A stretch of 6,453 bases of DNA, from NCBI GenBank assembly GCA_021846065.1, contig JAJZCP010000095.1, forward strand, positions 1 through 6,453. The letters are read 5' to 3'. Made by a program: the position numbers and the translations under genes. The notes under the pieces were generated by a model that was given only the letters and a program-made list of their open reading frames with translations, had not been told where the DNA came from and made no database searches. This DNA is from Acidobacteriota bacterium. GTDB lineage: Bacteria; Acidobacteriota; Terriglobia; Terriglobales; Acidobacteriaceae. Shown one piece after another: positions 1 to 6,210 of this stretch (its first letter is position 1; every line of letters begins with the position of its first letter).

Positions 1-212
1 CCGTAGAGCCGGTCGCGCGTAATGCCCGGTTCATCCCCGACCATGGCGCGGCGGCTGCGAGTGAGGCGGTTGAAGAGCGTGGATTTGCCGACGTTCGGAC
101 GGCCGGCGATGGCGATGAGAGGCAGCGCCTCGCTGACGGCGGCGCTGGAGCGTGCCGGACGCGCGGGGGAAGACTTTCGGGTTATTCGGGTGCGCGGGGT
201 TTTATTGGGCAT
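1..212 (-). CDS. der: GTPase Der (EngA), N-terminal part, cut by window edge
   Basis: Der is an essential tandem-GTPase that binds the 50S ribosomal subunit and is needed for its assembly. Only the first 70 residues lie in the window. They contain the first G domain start: Walker A/G1 GRPNVGKST at residues 37-45, the [14 protein letters not shown] stretch typical of Der, and the G2/switch I segment PGITRDR around 62-68. The start is ATG at 212-210. No ATG, GTG or TTG occurs in frame between it and the G1 motif, so a basic, Pro/Ser/Arg-rich extension of about 28 residues precedes the G domain, compared with the short E. coli N-terminus. No clear Shine-Dalgarno sequence precedes it. It is transcribed away from the helicase gene. 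Confidence in the family is high, because '[15 protein letters not shown]' followed by 'PGITRDR' is diagnostic of Der/EngA; the second G domain and KH-like domain lie outside the window. Confidence 0.9.
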   Translation of the reverse strand, partial: MPNKTPRTRITRKSSPARPARSSAAVSEALPLIAIAGRPNVGKSTLFNRLTRSRRAMVGDEPGITRDRLY

Positions 213-239
213 GATTCGGGAAAGCGGGCAGCGCTTCCC

Positions 240-246
240 TATTATA
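240..246. promoter_or_regulatory. Symmetric -10 element shared by der and the helicase gene (predicted)
   Basis: TATTATA is the only AT-rich patch in the 72-bp divergent gap. Read on the plus strand it gives TATTAT (240-245, five of six matches to TATAAT). Read on the minus strand it gives a perfect TATAAT (246-241). Start sites about 7 nt beyond each box would fall near 252 (plus) and 234 (minus), leaving leaders of roughly 33 nt for the helicase and 22 nt for der. No convincing -35 hexamer is seen at 17-nt spacing in either direction (CGGGAA on plus, CTACGG on minus), so promoter activity is an inference from the -10 box and its location. Confidence 0.5.
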
Positions 247-284
247 GAAAGCAGTCCTTCGTGCCGTAGACGGAATGCTCTCCC

Positions 285-2288
285 ATGCCCGCGCCTCCTG
301 AAGAAAAATCCGCCGCTCCCCGCATTCCGCGGCTGGAGGAGTTTTTTGCGCCGGGCGGCCTGCTCTCGCGCTCCGGGCTGCCGTATGAGAACCGGCCTGG
401 GCAGATGGAGATGGCGCGGGCCGTGGAGCGCGCGCTTGCGGAGAAGCGGCACCTGATCGTCGAAGCCGGGACGGGCACGGGCAAGACGCTGGCGTATCTT
501 TTGCCGGCGCTGCGCATGGGGCAACGGGTGATTATCTCCACGGGAACGCGCAATCTGCAGGAGCAGATTTTCTTCAAGGACATTCCGTTTCTGGAGTCGC
601 TGCTGGGGCCGCTGAACGTTACGTATATGAAAGGCCGCAGCAACTACCTGTGCCGGCACAAGCTATATGCGCTGCGGGATCAGCCGATTTTGCAAGGCAT
701 GGAGATGGTGAGCCAGTACCAGGCCATCGAAGCGTGGGAGCAGACGACGGAGAACGGCGACCGCAGCGAACTGGCGACGCTACCGGAGAACAGCCCGCTG
801 TGGAGCCGGCTGGACGCCCGCAGTGAGGCATGCCTGGGCTCGTCCTGCCCGAACTATGAGCGATGTTTTATTACGCTGATGCGGCGGAAGGCGCTCGAAA
901 GCGATATTGTCATCGTGAATCATCACCTGTTCTTCGCGGACATGGCCGTGCGTCAGTCGGCCCGCAACGCGCCGGATGCGGGCGTCCTGCCGGAGGCGGC
1001 CGCGGTCATCTTTGACGAGGCGCACGAGCTGGAAGAAGTGGCGTCGTCCTACTTCGGCATCTCGCTGAGCAGCATTCGATTTGAGGAGCTGGCGCGGGAT
1101 GTGGAGACTTTACTGCGGGCCAAGCAATCGTTGTCCGCGAGCCTGATCACGGCGGCGCAGATGCTGCGCGAGCGGGCGCGGATGTTTTTCGCCGGTCTGC
1201 CGCAGCCACAGGGCGCGGAGGGCCGCATCCCGTTCAGCGGCCGGACAGAGTTTCTGGAACAGTCCGGCGATCTGTATCTTTCTACGCTCAATGCGCTGGA
1301 CCGGCTGACGGGGGAATTGGAGCGGCTGCGCGGCGTGGATGAAGCCGCGGGCCTCAGGAAGCGCACGGCGGAGATGCGGGCACAGCTCGAATTTCTGCTG
1401 GAGTCTACGGAGCGCGGGTACGTGTTCTGGATTGAGCGGCGGGCAGCGCGCGGGGTGCATCCAGGCAGCGGCTCGACCTGGCTGCAAGGCACGCCCATCG
1501 ACGTGGCAGCGATGCTCAAAGAGGATTTGTTTGAGGCGTACCCGTCGGTCATTCTCACCTCCGCAACGCTGACGGTGCAGGGAAATTTTGAGCATATGCG
1601 GCGTCGCATCGGGCTGGGTTCGTCACGCGAGCTGGTGGTGCCGTCGCACTTCCGCTATGGCGAGCAGGCGCTGCTCTACCTGCCGCCGAAGATGCCGGAC
1701 CCGCGCGACGCCGGTTTCACGCGCGCGGCGGTGGAAGAAATCTGCGCGGTGCTGGATGCGAGCCGGGGCCGGGCGTTTTGCCTGTTCACCAGCTACAGCC
1801 AGATGCGGCAGGTGCATGAGGAATTGATTGCGCGGCTGCCATTTCCGCTGCTGCTGCAGGGCACGGCGCCACGGCGCGCGCTGCTGGAAGAGTTTCGCAT
1901 GACGCCAAATGCCGTGCTGCTCGGGACTTCATCTTTCTGGCAGGGAGTGGATGTGCAGGGAGAGCAGTTGAGCTGCGTGATCATCGACCGACTGCCGTTT
2001 GCCGTGCCCAGCGACCCGGTAGTAGCGGCGCGGATGAAGGCGATTGAGGATGAGGGCGGCAATCCGTTCGCCGAATACCAGGTCCCGGGCGCGGTGATTG
2101 CGCTGAAGCAGGGTTTTGGCCGGCTGATCCGTTCGCTGACGGACCGCGGGGTGCTGGTGCTGCTCGATCCGCGGCTGCAGCGGCAGCGGTATGGGCGCGT
2201 GTTTCTGGAGAGCCTGCCGCCGTACCGGGTCACGCAGCGGCTGGCGGACGTGCAGGACTTTTTTCAAAGCCAGACGGCCGGACCGTAA
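285..2288 (+). CDS. dinG: DinG/YoaA-family ATP-dependent DNA helicase (XPD-like, iron-sulfur)
   Basis: A superfamily 2 helicase of the DinG/YoaA/XPD group: cytoplasmic enzymes that unwind DNA 5'-3' using ATP and act in damage and replication repair. The 667 residues carry the expected motifs in order. Walker A is GTGTGKT (62-68). Four iron-sulfur cysteines follow: C123 in 'GRSNYLC', C183 and C188 in 'ACLGSSC', and C194 in 'YERC'. Next are NHH (212-214), the DEAH box (244-247), TSATL (425-429), TSY (502-504), WQGVD (552-556) and the arginine-finger motif QGFGRLIR (609-616). There is no N-terminal exonuclease domain of the type fused in Firmicute DinG. Length and the 'GRSNYLC' and '[10 protein letters not shown]' segments look closer to E. 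coli YoaA than to E. coli DinG, so 'dinG' is used as a family name. ATG 285 is the natural start, with weak or no Shine-Dalgarno. The gene diverges from der, and all catalytic residues are present. Confidence 0.93.
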   Translation: MPAPPEEKSAAPRIPRLEEFFAPGGLLSRSGLPYENRPGQMEMARAVERALAEKRHLIVEAGTGTGKTLAYLLPALRMGQRVIISTGTRNLQEQIFFKDIPFLESLLGPLNVTYMKGRSNYLCRHKLYALRDQPILQGMEMVSQYQAIEAWEQTTENGDRSELATLPENSPLWSRLDARSEACLGSSCPNYERCFITLMRRKALESDIVIVNHHLFFADMAVRQSARNAPDAGVLPEAAAVIFDEAHELEEVASSYFGISLSSIRFEELARDVETLLRAKQSLSASLITAAQMLRERARMFFAGLPQPQGAEGRIPFSGRTEFLEQSGDLYLSTLNALDRLTGELERLRGVDEAAGLRKRTAEMRAQLEFLLESTERGYVFWIERRAARGVHPGSGSTWLQGTPIDVAAMLKEDLFEAYPSVILTSATLTVQGNFEHMRRRIGLGSSRELVVPSHFRYGEQALLYLPPKMPDPRDAGFTRAAVEEICAVLDASRGRAFCLFTSYSQMRQVHEELIARLPFPLLLQGTAPRRALLEEFRMTPNAVLLGTSSFWQGVDVQGEQLSCVIIDRLPFAVPSDPVVAARMKAIEDEGGNPFAEYQVPGAVIALKQGFGRLIRSLTDRGVLVLLDPRLQRQRYGRVFLESLPPYRVTQRLADVQDFFQSQTAGP

Positions 2289-2355
2289 TTTTCCGGGCGC
2301 GCTGCAGGCGCAGGATTCCCTTGACTTTTTTCTGTTTCGGGCATTCCTTGGTGCC

Positions 2356-3813
2356 ATGAAAACCTTGTGTCTTCTTGGGGTCTGCCTCCTGCTTGCACCC
2401 TCACTGCTGGTGGCGCAGTCCAGCGCCACGGCAGAAGCGCTGGCGCCGTATATCGCGGTCTCGAGCCCGGTGGTCGCGCTCACGCATGTTGAGTTGATCG
2501 ACGGCACGGGAGCGGCAGCTGTCCCGGACCAGACGCTGGTGCTGGATCACGGGAAGATTGCTTCCATCGGTCCCAGCGCAGGTGCGCAGATTCCCAGGGG
2601 TGCAAAGGTGCTGGATCTGCGGGGGCACTCCGTGTATCCGGGGCTGGTCGGGATGCATGAGCATCTCTTCTACGTGGAGCCGGGCAACGAGAGTCTTCAT
2701 GAAATGGTAGGCGGCGAATCGCCCGACACCGCCCCGCGCTTGTATCTCGCAGCCGGAGTGACCACGGCGCGAACAGCCGGAAGCGGCGAGCCGTATACCG
2801 ACATCAACATCCGTCATGACATCAATGCCGGCCTGGAGCCTGGACCGGATCTGGACTTAACCGGCCCCTATCTCGAAGGCGCTCCACCTCTCATCCTGGA
2901 AATGCATGCTCTCAGCGGGCCGGACGATGCCCGCAGCCTGGTCAACTACTGGGCCGCGGAAGGGATGACCTCGTGGAAAGCCTACCAGCACATCACGCCG
3001 GATGAATTGAAAGCGGCCATCGACGCCGCCCATGCTCACGGCCAGAAGATCACCGGTCATCTCTGCTCCGTTGGATTCACGGAGGCCGCGAACATGGGGA
3101 TTGACAATCTGGAACATGGCATCGCGGTCGACACTGAGTTCTACTCTGCAAAACAGCCCGGCGTGTGTCCGGGAATGGGAACGCCGTTACAGGAGATGTC
3201 CGCCAGACTCGACATGACCAGTGCGCCCGTCATGGCCATGATTCATACGCTCGTGGCCCACCACGTTGCTGTCACCTCCACGCTTTCGATCCTTGAGAGC
3301 TTCGCACCGAACCGCCCGCCCATGGAATTTCTACTGCGAGAAAAAGACTCGATGATGCCACAGGCATGGACGAGCGTGATCGAAACAAGAGCGCAGATTG
3401 CGGAGCACGCCGACAAATCCTACTGGCCGGTGGCGTTGAAAAAAGAGATGCAGTTTGAGCGGGAGTTTGTCGCTGCGGGCGGTCTGCTGATGGCGGGTTG
3501 CGACCCGACCGGCTACGGAGCCATTCTGCCCGGATTTGGCGATCAGCGCAATCTGGAGCTGCTGGTGCAGGCGGGATTCACGCCGGAACAGGCCATCCAG
3601 ATCTATAGTCTGAATGCTGCGAAATATCTGGGCCGTGAGGGCCGCATTGGCACAATCTCGCCCGGCAAGCAGGCCGATGTGGTGGTTGTGACAGGGGATG
3701 TAGCGAAGGATATTTCTGCCGTCGAGCATGTCGATCTGGTGTTCAAGAAAGGTGTTGGGTACGACTCCCGGAAGCTGATCGAGTCCACCCGCGGCATGGT
3801 TGGGATTCGCTGA
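2356..3813 (+). CDS. Exported metal-dependent amidohydrolase (imidazolonepropionase/prolidase-like)
   Basis: A 485-residue amidohydrolase-superfamily protein that probably hydrolyses a C-N bond, perhaps in a dipeptide or cyclic amide; the substrate cannot be read from the sequence. ATG 2356 is preferred over in-frame codons up to 2191 because it opens a signal peptide: MK, a hydrophobic core to about residue 18, then LLVA/Q with likely cleavage after A20. An N-terminal beta-sandwich segment ('ELIDGTG', 'VLDHGKIASIG') precedes the metal site. Metal ligands are H101 and H103 (GMHEHL), probable carboxylated lysine K208 (SWKAY), H235 (TGHL), H254 (LEHG) and catalytic D383 (GCDPTG, where GTD is more common). 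The C-terminus has 'LNAAKYLGREGRIGTISPGKQADVVV', characteristic of this superfamily (written here as the segment at 419-445). A TTGACT hexamer at 2321-2326 might be a -35 box, but the -10 is poor. No Shine-Dalgarno is seen. It follows the helicase by 67 bp and is probably an independent gene. Confidence 0.87.
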   Translation: MKTLCLLGVCLLLAPSLLVAQSSATAEALAPYIAVSSPVVALTHVELIDGTGAAAVPDQTLVLDHGKIASIGPSAGAQIPRGAKVLDLRGHSVYPGLVGMHEHLFYVEPGNESLHEMVGGESPDTAPRLYLAAGVTTARTAGSGEPYTDINIRHDINAGLEPGPDLDLTGPYLEGAPPLILEMHALSGPDDARSLVNYWAAEGMTSWKAYQHITPDELKAAIDAAHAHGQKITGHLCSVGFTEAANMGIDNLEHGIAVDTEFYSAKQPGVCPGMGTPLQEMSARLDMTSAPVMAMIHTLVAHHVAVTSTLSILESFAPNRPPMEFLLREKDSMMPQAWTSVIETRAQIAEHADKSYWPVALKKEMQFEREFVAAGGLLMAGCDPTGYGAILPGFGDQRNLELLVQAGFTPEQAIQIYSLNAAKYLGREGRIGTISPGKQADVVVVTGDVAKDISAVEHVDLVFKKGVGYDSRKLIESTRGMVGIR

Positions 3814-3882
3814 AAGGATGACCGCGGACTTCTGCAGCGATCCATTGCGTGCCGGTACACTGGTAGGCGGATCGAAATTTCC

Positions 3883-4125
3883 ATGTCGCGCAATCTCTAT
3901 ATTTTGTCTGCGGCCCTGCTGCTGTTTGCCGGCATCTCCTTCGCCATGTCGTGGGCCCCGGGGTCGCACGCGACCGGCCTGCCCGGTGTCGTCCAGATGT
4001 GGCGCACGATTGCGCTGTTTTTGTCGCTGCTGAGCATATTCTGTGCGTTGGTGGCGAGCGTCACAATGCTGTTTGAGCAGGTGAGCCGGCGGCACGAGGA
4101 ACAGCAGCGGCAGCGAAACCGGTAG
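3883..4125 (+). CDS. Small two-helix membrane protein of unknown function
   Basis: I do not recognise the family. The 80-residue product has two strongly hydrophobic segments, about 5-23 and 43-64, separated by a short Gly/Pro/His loop (24-42). It ends in a charged tail rich in Arg, Glu and Gln (about 65-80). The positive tail suggests an inner-membrane hairpin with both ends in the cytoplasm. The start is ATG 3883; a GGCGGA stretch lies upstream at 3866-3871, rather far to be a good ribosome site. It sits 69 bp after the amidohydrolase and 32 bp before the DoxX-family gene, so joint transcription with the latter is likely. Support for it being real: the reading frame fills the gap between two genes and its composition is clearly transmembrane. 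A chance hydrophobic reading frame cannot be excluded without homologues. Confidence 0.6.
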   Translation: MSRNLYILSAALLLFAGISFAMSWAPGSHATGLPGVVQMWRTIALFLSLLSIFCALVASVTMLFEQVSRRHEEQQRQRNR

Positions 4126-4157
4126 GCGAAATCTCGCAGCGCAGAGAGGGGTGCACC

Positions 4158-4562
4158 GTGCCGTATGACCTTATTCCGGGCTCTCCGCTGTTTCTGGACT
4201 GGGGACTTCTGCTGTTGCGCGTTGTCGCGGCCATCGTTTTCTTTACAAGCGGTCTGGGCCATTTGAAGGCTCCGCAGGAACGGGCGCGGAGCCTGGGCCT
4301 TCCGGTTGGCTTCACCATTTTTCTGGGCTGGGCTGAGATGCTCGGCGGCCTGGGGATTGCGTTCGGCGTGCTGACTCAGTGGGCGGCGCTGGGCTTGATT
4401 CTGATCATGCTGGGCGCTATCTACATGAAAGCGGCGCGATGGAAGACCGGCTTCTGGGGCGAGAAAAATTCCGGCTGGCACTACGACCTGCTGTTTGTCG
4501 CAATGTGCGTCGTCATCTTTCTCTCCGACGGCGGCCGCCTTACGCTGATGCGCCTTTTCTAG
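4158..4562 (+). CDS. DoxX-family inner-membrane protein
   Basis: A 134-residue integral membrane protein with the four-helix pattern of the DoxX/DoxD-like family. Hydrophobic segments lie at about 15-32, 51-70, 74-92 and 109-123. Family hallmarks seen are the first helix 'LLLLRVVAAIVFFTSGLGHL', the Gly-rich second helix with E60 ('GWAEMLGGLGIAFG') and the 'AIYMKAARWKTGFW' junction before a Trp/His/Tyr-rich loop (GWHYDL). Family members are linked to thiosulfate:quinone oxidoreductase subunits or redox/stress complexes, but most, including this one, have no defined role. The start is GTG 4158, supported by an AGAGGGG Shine-Dalgarno at 4145-4151 with 6-nt spacing; the ATG at 4165 is out of frame. 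It is likely cotranscribed with the small membrane protein 32 bp upstream. A hairpin repeat begins 26 bp after the stop and may mark the 3' end of the message. Confidence 0.83.
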   Translation: MPYDLIPGSPLFLDWGLLLLRVVAAIVFFTSGLGHLKAPQERARSLGLPVGFTIFLGWAEMLGGLGIAFGVLTQWAALGLILIMLGAIYMKAARWKTGFWGEKNSGWHYDLLFVAMCVVIFLSDGGRLTLMRLF

Positions 4563-4588
4563 GGGAATTCCACTGCAGAGTAAAGCCC

Positions 4589-4667
4589 GTCATTCTGAGC
4601 GAAGCGAAGAATCCGGGTATTGGCTTCTCGCTGCAATCCAAAGGTCCTTTGCTACGCTCAGGATGAC
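4589..4667 (+). repeat. 79-nt palindromic intergenic repeat, copy A
   Basis: The element begins GTCATTCTGAGCGAAGCG and ends CTACGCTCAGGATGAC. The arms, about 26 and 25 nt (4589-4614 and 4643-4667), are imperfect inverted complements and would fold into a long hairpin in DNA or RNA. The middle of about 28 nt is unpaired. A second copy of exactly the same length lies at 6211-6289 in reverse orientation; aligned by hand, 69 of 79 positions agree and every mismatch is in the middle. Such dispersed REP-like hairpins are common between genes in acidobacterial and some other genomes. It lies just past the DoxX gene and could work as a message 3' end or as an RAYT-mobilised element; neither is shown here. 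Confidence 0.88.
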
Positions 4668-4764
4668 ATTCCGCGATGCCCACCCTCTTTATACCAATGA
4701 AAAATTCTCTAAGACGGGCGTGAGTACCAGAGGGCACGAAGCGCTAGCCCACGCGCCTGGCCGG

Positions 4765-4770
4765 TACAAT
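4765..4770 (+). promoter_or_regulatory. queD: Candidate -10 box of the queD operon
   Basis: TACAAT matches five of six positions of TATAAT and is followed by an A-rich start region (AAAGAC). A start site near 4777 would leave a leader of about 38 nt before queD. No good -35 hexamer is present at 17-nt spacing. Just upstream are two nested imperfect dyads, GGGC (4732-4735) with GCCC (4747-4750) and GCGTG (4718-4722) with CACGC (4750-4754), which may be an operator or only GC-rich coincidence. Confidence 0.45.
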
Positions 4771-4779
4771 AAAGACAGC

Positions 4780-4804
4780 GGCCCGCGCGTCTGTCCTGCG
4801 GGCC
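4780..4804 (+). promoter_or_regulatory. queD: GC-only hairpin in the queD leader
   Basis: GGCCCGC (4780-4786) and GCGGGCC (4798-4804) form a perfect 7-bp stem made only of G-C pairs, with an 11-nt loop. The stem ends directly against the queD Shine-Dalgarno AGGGAG (4805-4810), four bases before the ATG. If transcription starts near 4777, the hairpin is the very 5' end of the message and could control translation or protect the RNA. It lacks a poly-U tail, so it is not a Rho-independent terminator. It does not show the A-rich tail pairing expected of a preQ1-I riboswitch. Confidence 0.5.
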
Positions 4805-4814
4805 AGGGAGCGGC

Positions 4815-5192
4815 ATGTTCGAAGTTACTGTCGAGGCGGAGTTTGCCGCCGGACACTTTTTGCGCAACTATCGCGGCAAGTGCGAAAACCCGCACGGCCA
4901 TAATTATCGCGTGAAGGTGACGCTGCGCGGCCGGGAACTGGATGCTGCCGGGCTGCTGCTGGACTTTAAGCAGTTGAAACAGGTGATGCGCCCGGTGATC
5001 GACCGGCTGGACCACCAGATGATCAACGATATTGCGCCTTTTACGGAGATCAACCCGTCGGCGGAAAATCTGGCGCGGTATTTTTTTGACGAGACCAACC
5101 GCCAGATGAACGAGTTGACGGCGGGCCGCGTTGCCGTCAAGGACTGCACGATCTTCGAGACCGGCACCACAGCCGCCACCTACTACGAGTAA
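4815..5192 (+). CDS. queD: 6-carboxy-5,6,7,8-tetrahydropterin synthase QueD
   Basis: QueD converts 7,8-dihydroneopterin triphosphate to 6-carboxytetrahydropterin, the second step (after GTP cyclohydrolase I) on the way to 7-carboxy-7-deazaguanine, preQ0 and queuosine in tRNA. The 125-residue length is typical of the QueD/6-pyruvoyl-tetrahydropterin synthase fold. Zinc ligands are H14 (AAGHFL), H27 and H29. Catalytic C23 lies in the CxxxHGH motif 'CENPHGH'. D66-H67 ('RLDHQM') supply the catalytic pair, and E115 ('IFETG') is the substrate-anchoring Glu. 'PSAENLARYFF' (81-91) is also family-typical. The CxxxHGH spacing and the adjacent queE favour QueD over eukaryote-type pyruvoyl-tetrahydropterin synthase. 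ATG 4815 has AGGGAG four bases upstream. The stop is four bases before queE, so the two are one operon. Confidence 0.94.
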   Translation: MFEVTVEAEFAAGHFLRNYRGKCENPHGHNYRVKVTLRGRELDAAGLLLDFKQLKQVMRPVIDRLDHQMINDIAPFTEINPSAENLARYFFDETNRQMNELTAGRVAVKDCTIFETGTTAATYYE

Positions 5193-5196
5193 GCCG

Positions 5197-5877
5197 GTGC
5201 ATCTGATCGAACTGTATGCCTCGGTACAGGGCGAATCGAGCTTTGCCGGCCGGCCGTGCATCTTTGTGCGGCTGGCGGGGTGCAACCTGCGCTGCTCCTG
5301 GTGCGATTCGGAGTATACGTTTACCGGCGGCCAGAAATTTTCGCTCGAGTCGATCGGGCAGCGGATTACAGAACTGGCGCCGATCCGGCTGGTGGAGTTT
5401 ACCGGCGGCGAGCCCATGTTGCAGCGCCGGGAGTTGCTGCCCCTGATGGAGAGACTCCTGGCCGAGGGCTATGAGCTGATGCTCGAGACTAGCGGTGAGC
5501 AGCCGCTGGCGGATGTTCCCGTAGCGGTGCACAAGATTGTGGACGTAAAGTGTCCTGGCTCCGGCGAAGGCAACACGTTCCGCACGGAAAACCTCGAGAC
5601 GCTGACGAGGCGGGATGAGGTGAAGTTTGTCATCGCGGACCGGGCGGACTATGAGTTTGCACGGGAGTTTATCCGGCAACATGCGCTCGCCGACCGTTGT
5701 GGCCAGGTGTTGCTGTCGCCTGCATTCCGCAAGCATCCTGTGGCGGAGCGGACGGCGGAGAACTGTCAGCTCAATCCGCGGCTGCTGGTGGAGTGGATGT
5801 TGACCGACGGGCTCCCCGCGCGTCTGAGCCTGCAGATTCATAAATTCATCTGGGAACCGATGAAGAAGGGCGTGTAA
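5197..5877 (+). CDS. queE: 7-carboxy-7-deazaguanine synthase QueE (radical SAM)
   Basis: QueE is a radical S-adenosylmethionine enzyme that rearranges the QueD product to 7-carboxy-7-deazaguanine, the substrate of QueC. With GTG 5197 as start the protein has 226 residues, normal for the family, and opens with the expected 'HLIELYASVQGESSFAG'. The 4Fe-4S cluster motif CX3CX2C is C29, C33 and C36 ('CNLRCSWCD'). The SAM-binding 'FTGGEP' lies at 68-73, 'DVKCPGSGE' at 116-124 and the C-terminal 'LQIHKFIW' at 212-219. An upstream ATG at 5131 would add 22 low-complexity residues overlapping queD and is rejected. The weak ribosome site and 4-bp gap suggest translation coupled to queD. No QueC or QueF is in the window, so later steps must be encoded elsewhere. 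Confidence 0.94.
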   Translation: MHLIELYASVQGESSFAGRPCIFVRLAGCNLRCSWCDSEYTFTGGQKFSLESIGQRITELAPIRLVEFTGGEPMLQRRELLPLMERLLAEGYELMLETSGEQPLADVPVAVHKIVDVKCPGSGEGNTFRTENLETLTRRDEVKFVIADRADYEFAREFIRQHALADRCGQVLLSPAFRKHPVAERTAENCQLNPRLLVEWMLTDGLPARLSLQIHKFIWEPMKKGV

Positions 5878-6168
5878 ATGCACGATGGGCTGCCGAACGG
5901 AAGTGCGAAACATGATGAGGAATCCCAGGATTTGTTGCGTCCTGAGATCGTCGCCGAATGTACGACGCTGACGGAGGCCCAGATGTGTGTGAGTCTGCTG
6001 GGGTCTTTTGGAATAGCAGCGACGATTGACGCAGAAAACTTCCATCGCATGATCGGTGGGATGGCTCCGGGGCCGCTGGGAATCCGGGTACGGGTGCGCG
6101 GCGTCGATCGTGAAGCGGCGCGCGAAATTCTGGCGGAATCGTCCGCGCCGCCGGAAGATTCTAACTAG
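5878..6168 (+). CDS. DUF2007-like small protein, coupled to queE
   Basis: A 96-residue soluble protein resembling the DUF2007 family (annotated as putative signal-transducing protein). The core is 'ECTTLTEAQMCVSLLGSFGIAATID' (from residue 27), then a Gly-rich 'MIGGMAPGPLGIRVRVRGVDREAAREIL' (58-85). This is the family pattern of an alpha-beta unit with a short-lived-looking loop and a closing 'V.V...D...A..IL' helix. The first 20 residues are polar and probably disordered. The ATG directly follows the queE stop (TAA-ATG), with AGAAGGG at 5864-5870 inside queE giving 7-nt spacing, so translation is likely coupled. No catalytic residues or membrane segments are seen, and the function is unknown. 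A role connected with deazaguanine synthesis is only suggested by position. Confidence 0.78.
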   Translation: MHDGLPNGSAKHDEESQDLLRPEIVAECTTLTEAQMCVSLLGSFGIAATIDAENFHRMIGGMAPGPLGIRVRVRGVDREAAREILAESSAPPEDSN

Positions 6169-6178
6169 AGAATTTTTT
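6158..6178 (+). terminator. Weak Rho-independent-like terminator after the queD operon
   Basis: ATTCT (6158-6162) and AGAAT (6169-6173) can pair around a 6-nt loop that contains the stop codon, followed by a run of T to 6178. The stem is short and has one G-C pair only, extendable by a few A-T and G-T pairs into the T run. In a GC-rich genome this is a poor terminator; the hairpin repeat 33 bp further on may serve instead. Confidence 0.22.
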
Positions 6179-6210
6179 CATTGGCAGAAAGTGCCTGTGC
6201 ATCGCGGATT

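Noticed and set aside
1049..1609. Minus-strand open frame inside the helicase gene
   Set aside because: Arg/Ser-rich antisense shadow of the helicase with no motif.
2191..2355. Upstream in-frame start for the amidohydrolase
   Set aside because: It overlaps the helicase 3' end in another frame and would bury the signal peptide that begins at ATG 2356.
2289..2355. Promoter with TTGACT (2321-2326) as -35 for the amidohydrolase
   Set aside because: The hexamer is good, but no acceptable -10 is found at 16-18 nt (ATTCCT or TTCCTT only), and the start would fall at the ATG. It is kept only as a remark under the gene.
3331..4095. Minus-strand open frame of 254 codons spanning the amidohydrolase end and the small membrane protein
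   Set aside because: Composition is low-complexity and polar, there is no motif or ribosome site, and it lies opposite a well-supported gene.
4540..4737. Minus-strand small frame encoding 'HPERSKG...FASLRMT', and a similar one at 6212-6445
   Set aside because: These come from translating the palindromic repeats; similar peptides appear wherever the repeat occurs and do not indicate genes.
4771..4814. preQ1-I riboswitch before queD
   Set aside because: The leader has a GC hairpin but lacks the conserved loop and the A-rich tail able to pair into it; it is also too short for a preQ1-II type.
5131..5196. Upstream ATG start for queE
   Set aside because: It adds 22 Arg/Pro/Ser residues that overlap queD in another frame; homology begins at the GTG at 5197.
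5137..6045. Long open frame of 302 codons on the minus strand across queE
   Set aside because: It is antisense to queE and the DUF2007-like gene, both strongly supported by motifs. Its translation is His/Arg/Gln-rich without any recognised domain, as expected of the opposite strand of GC-rich coding DNA.
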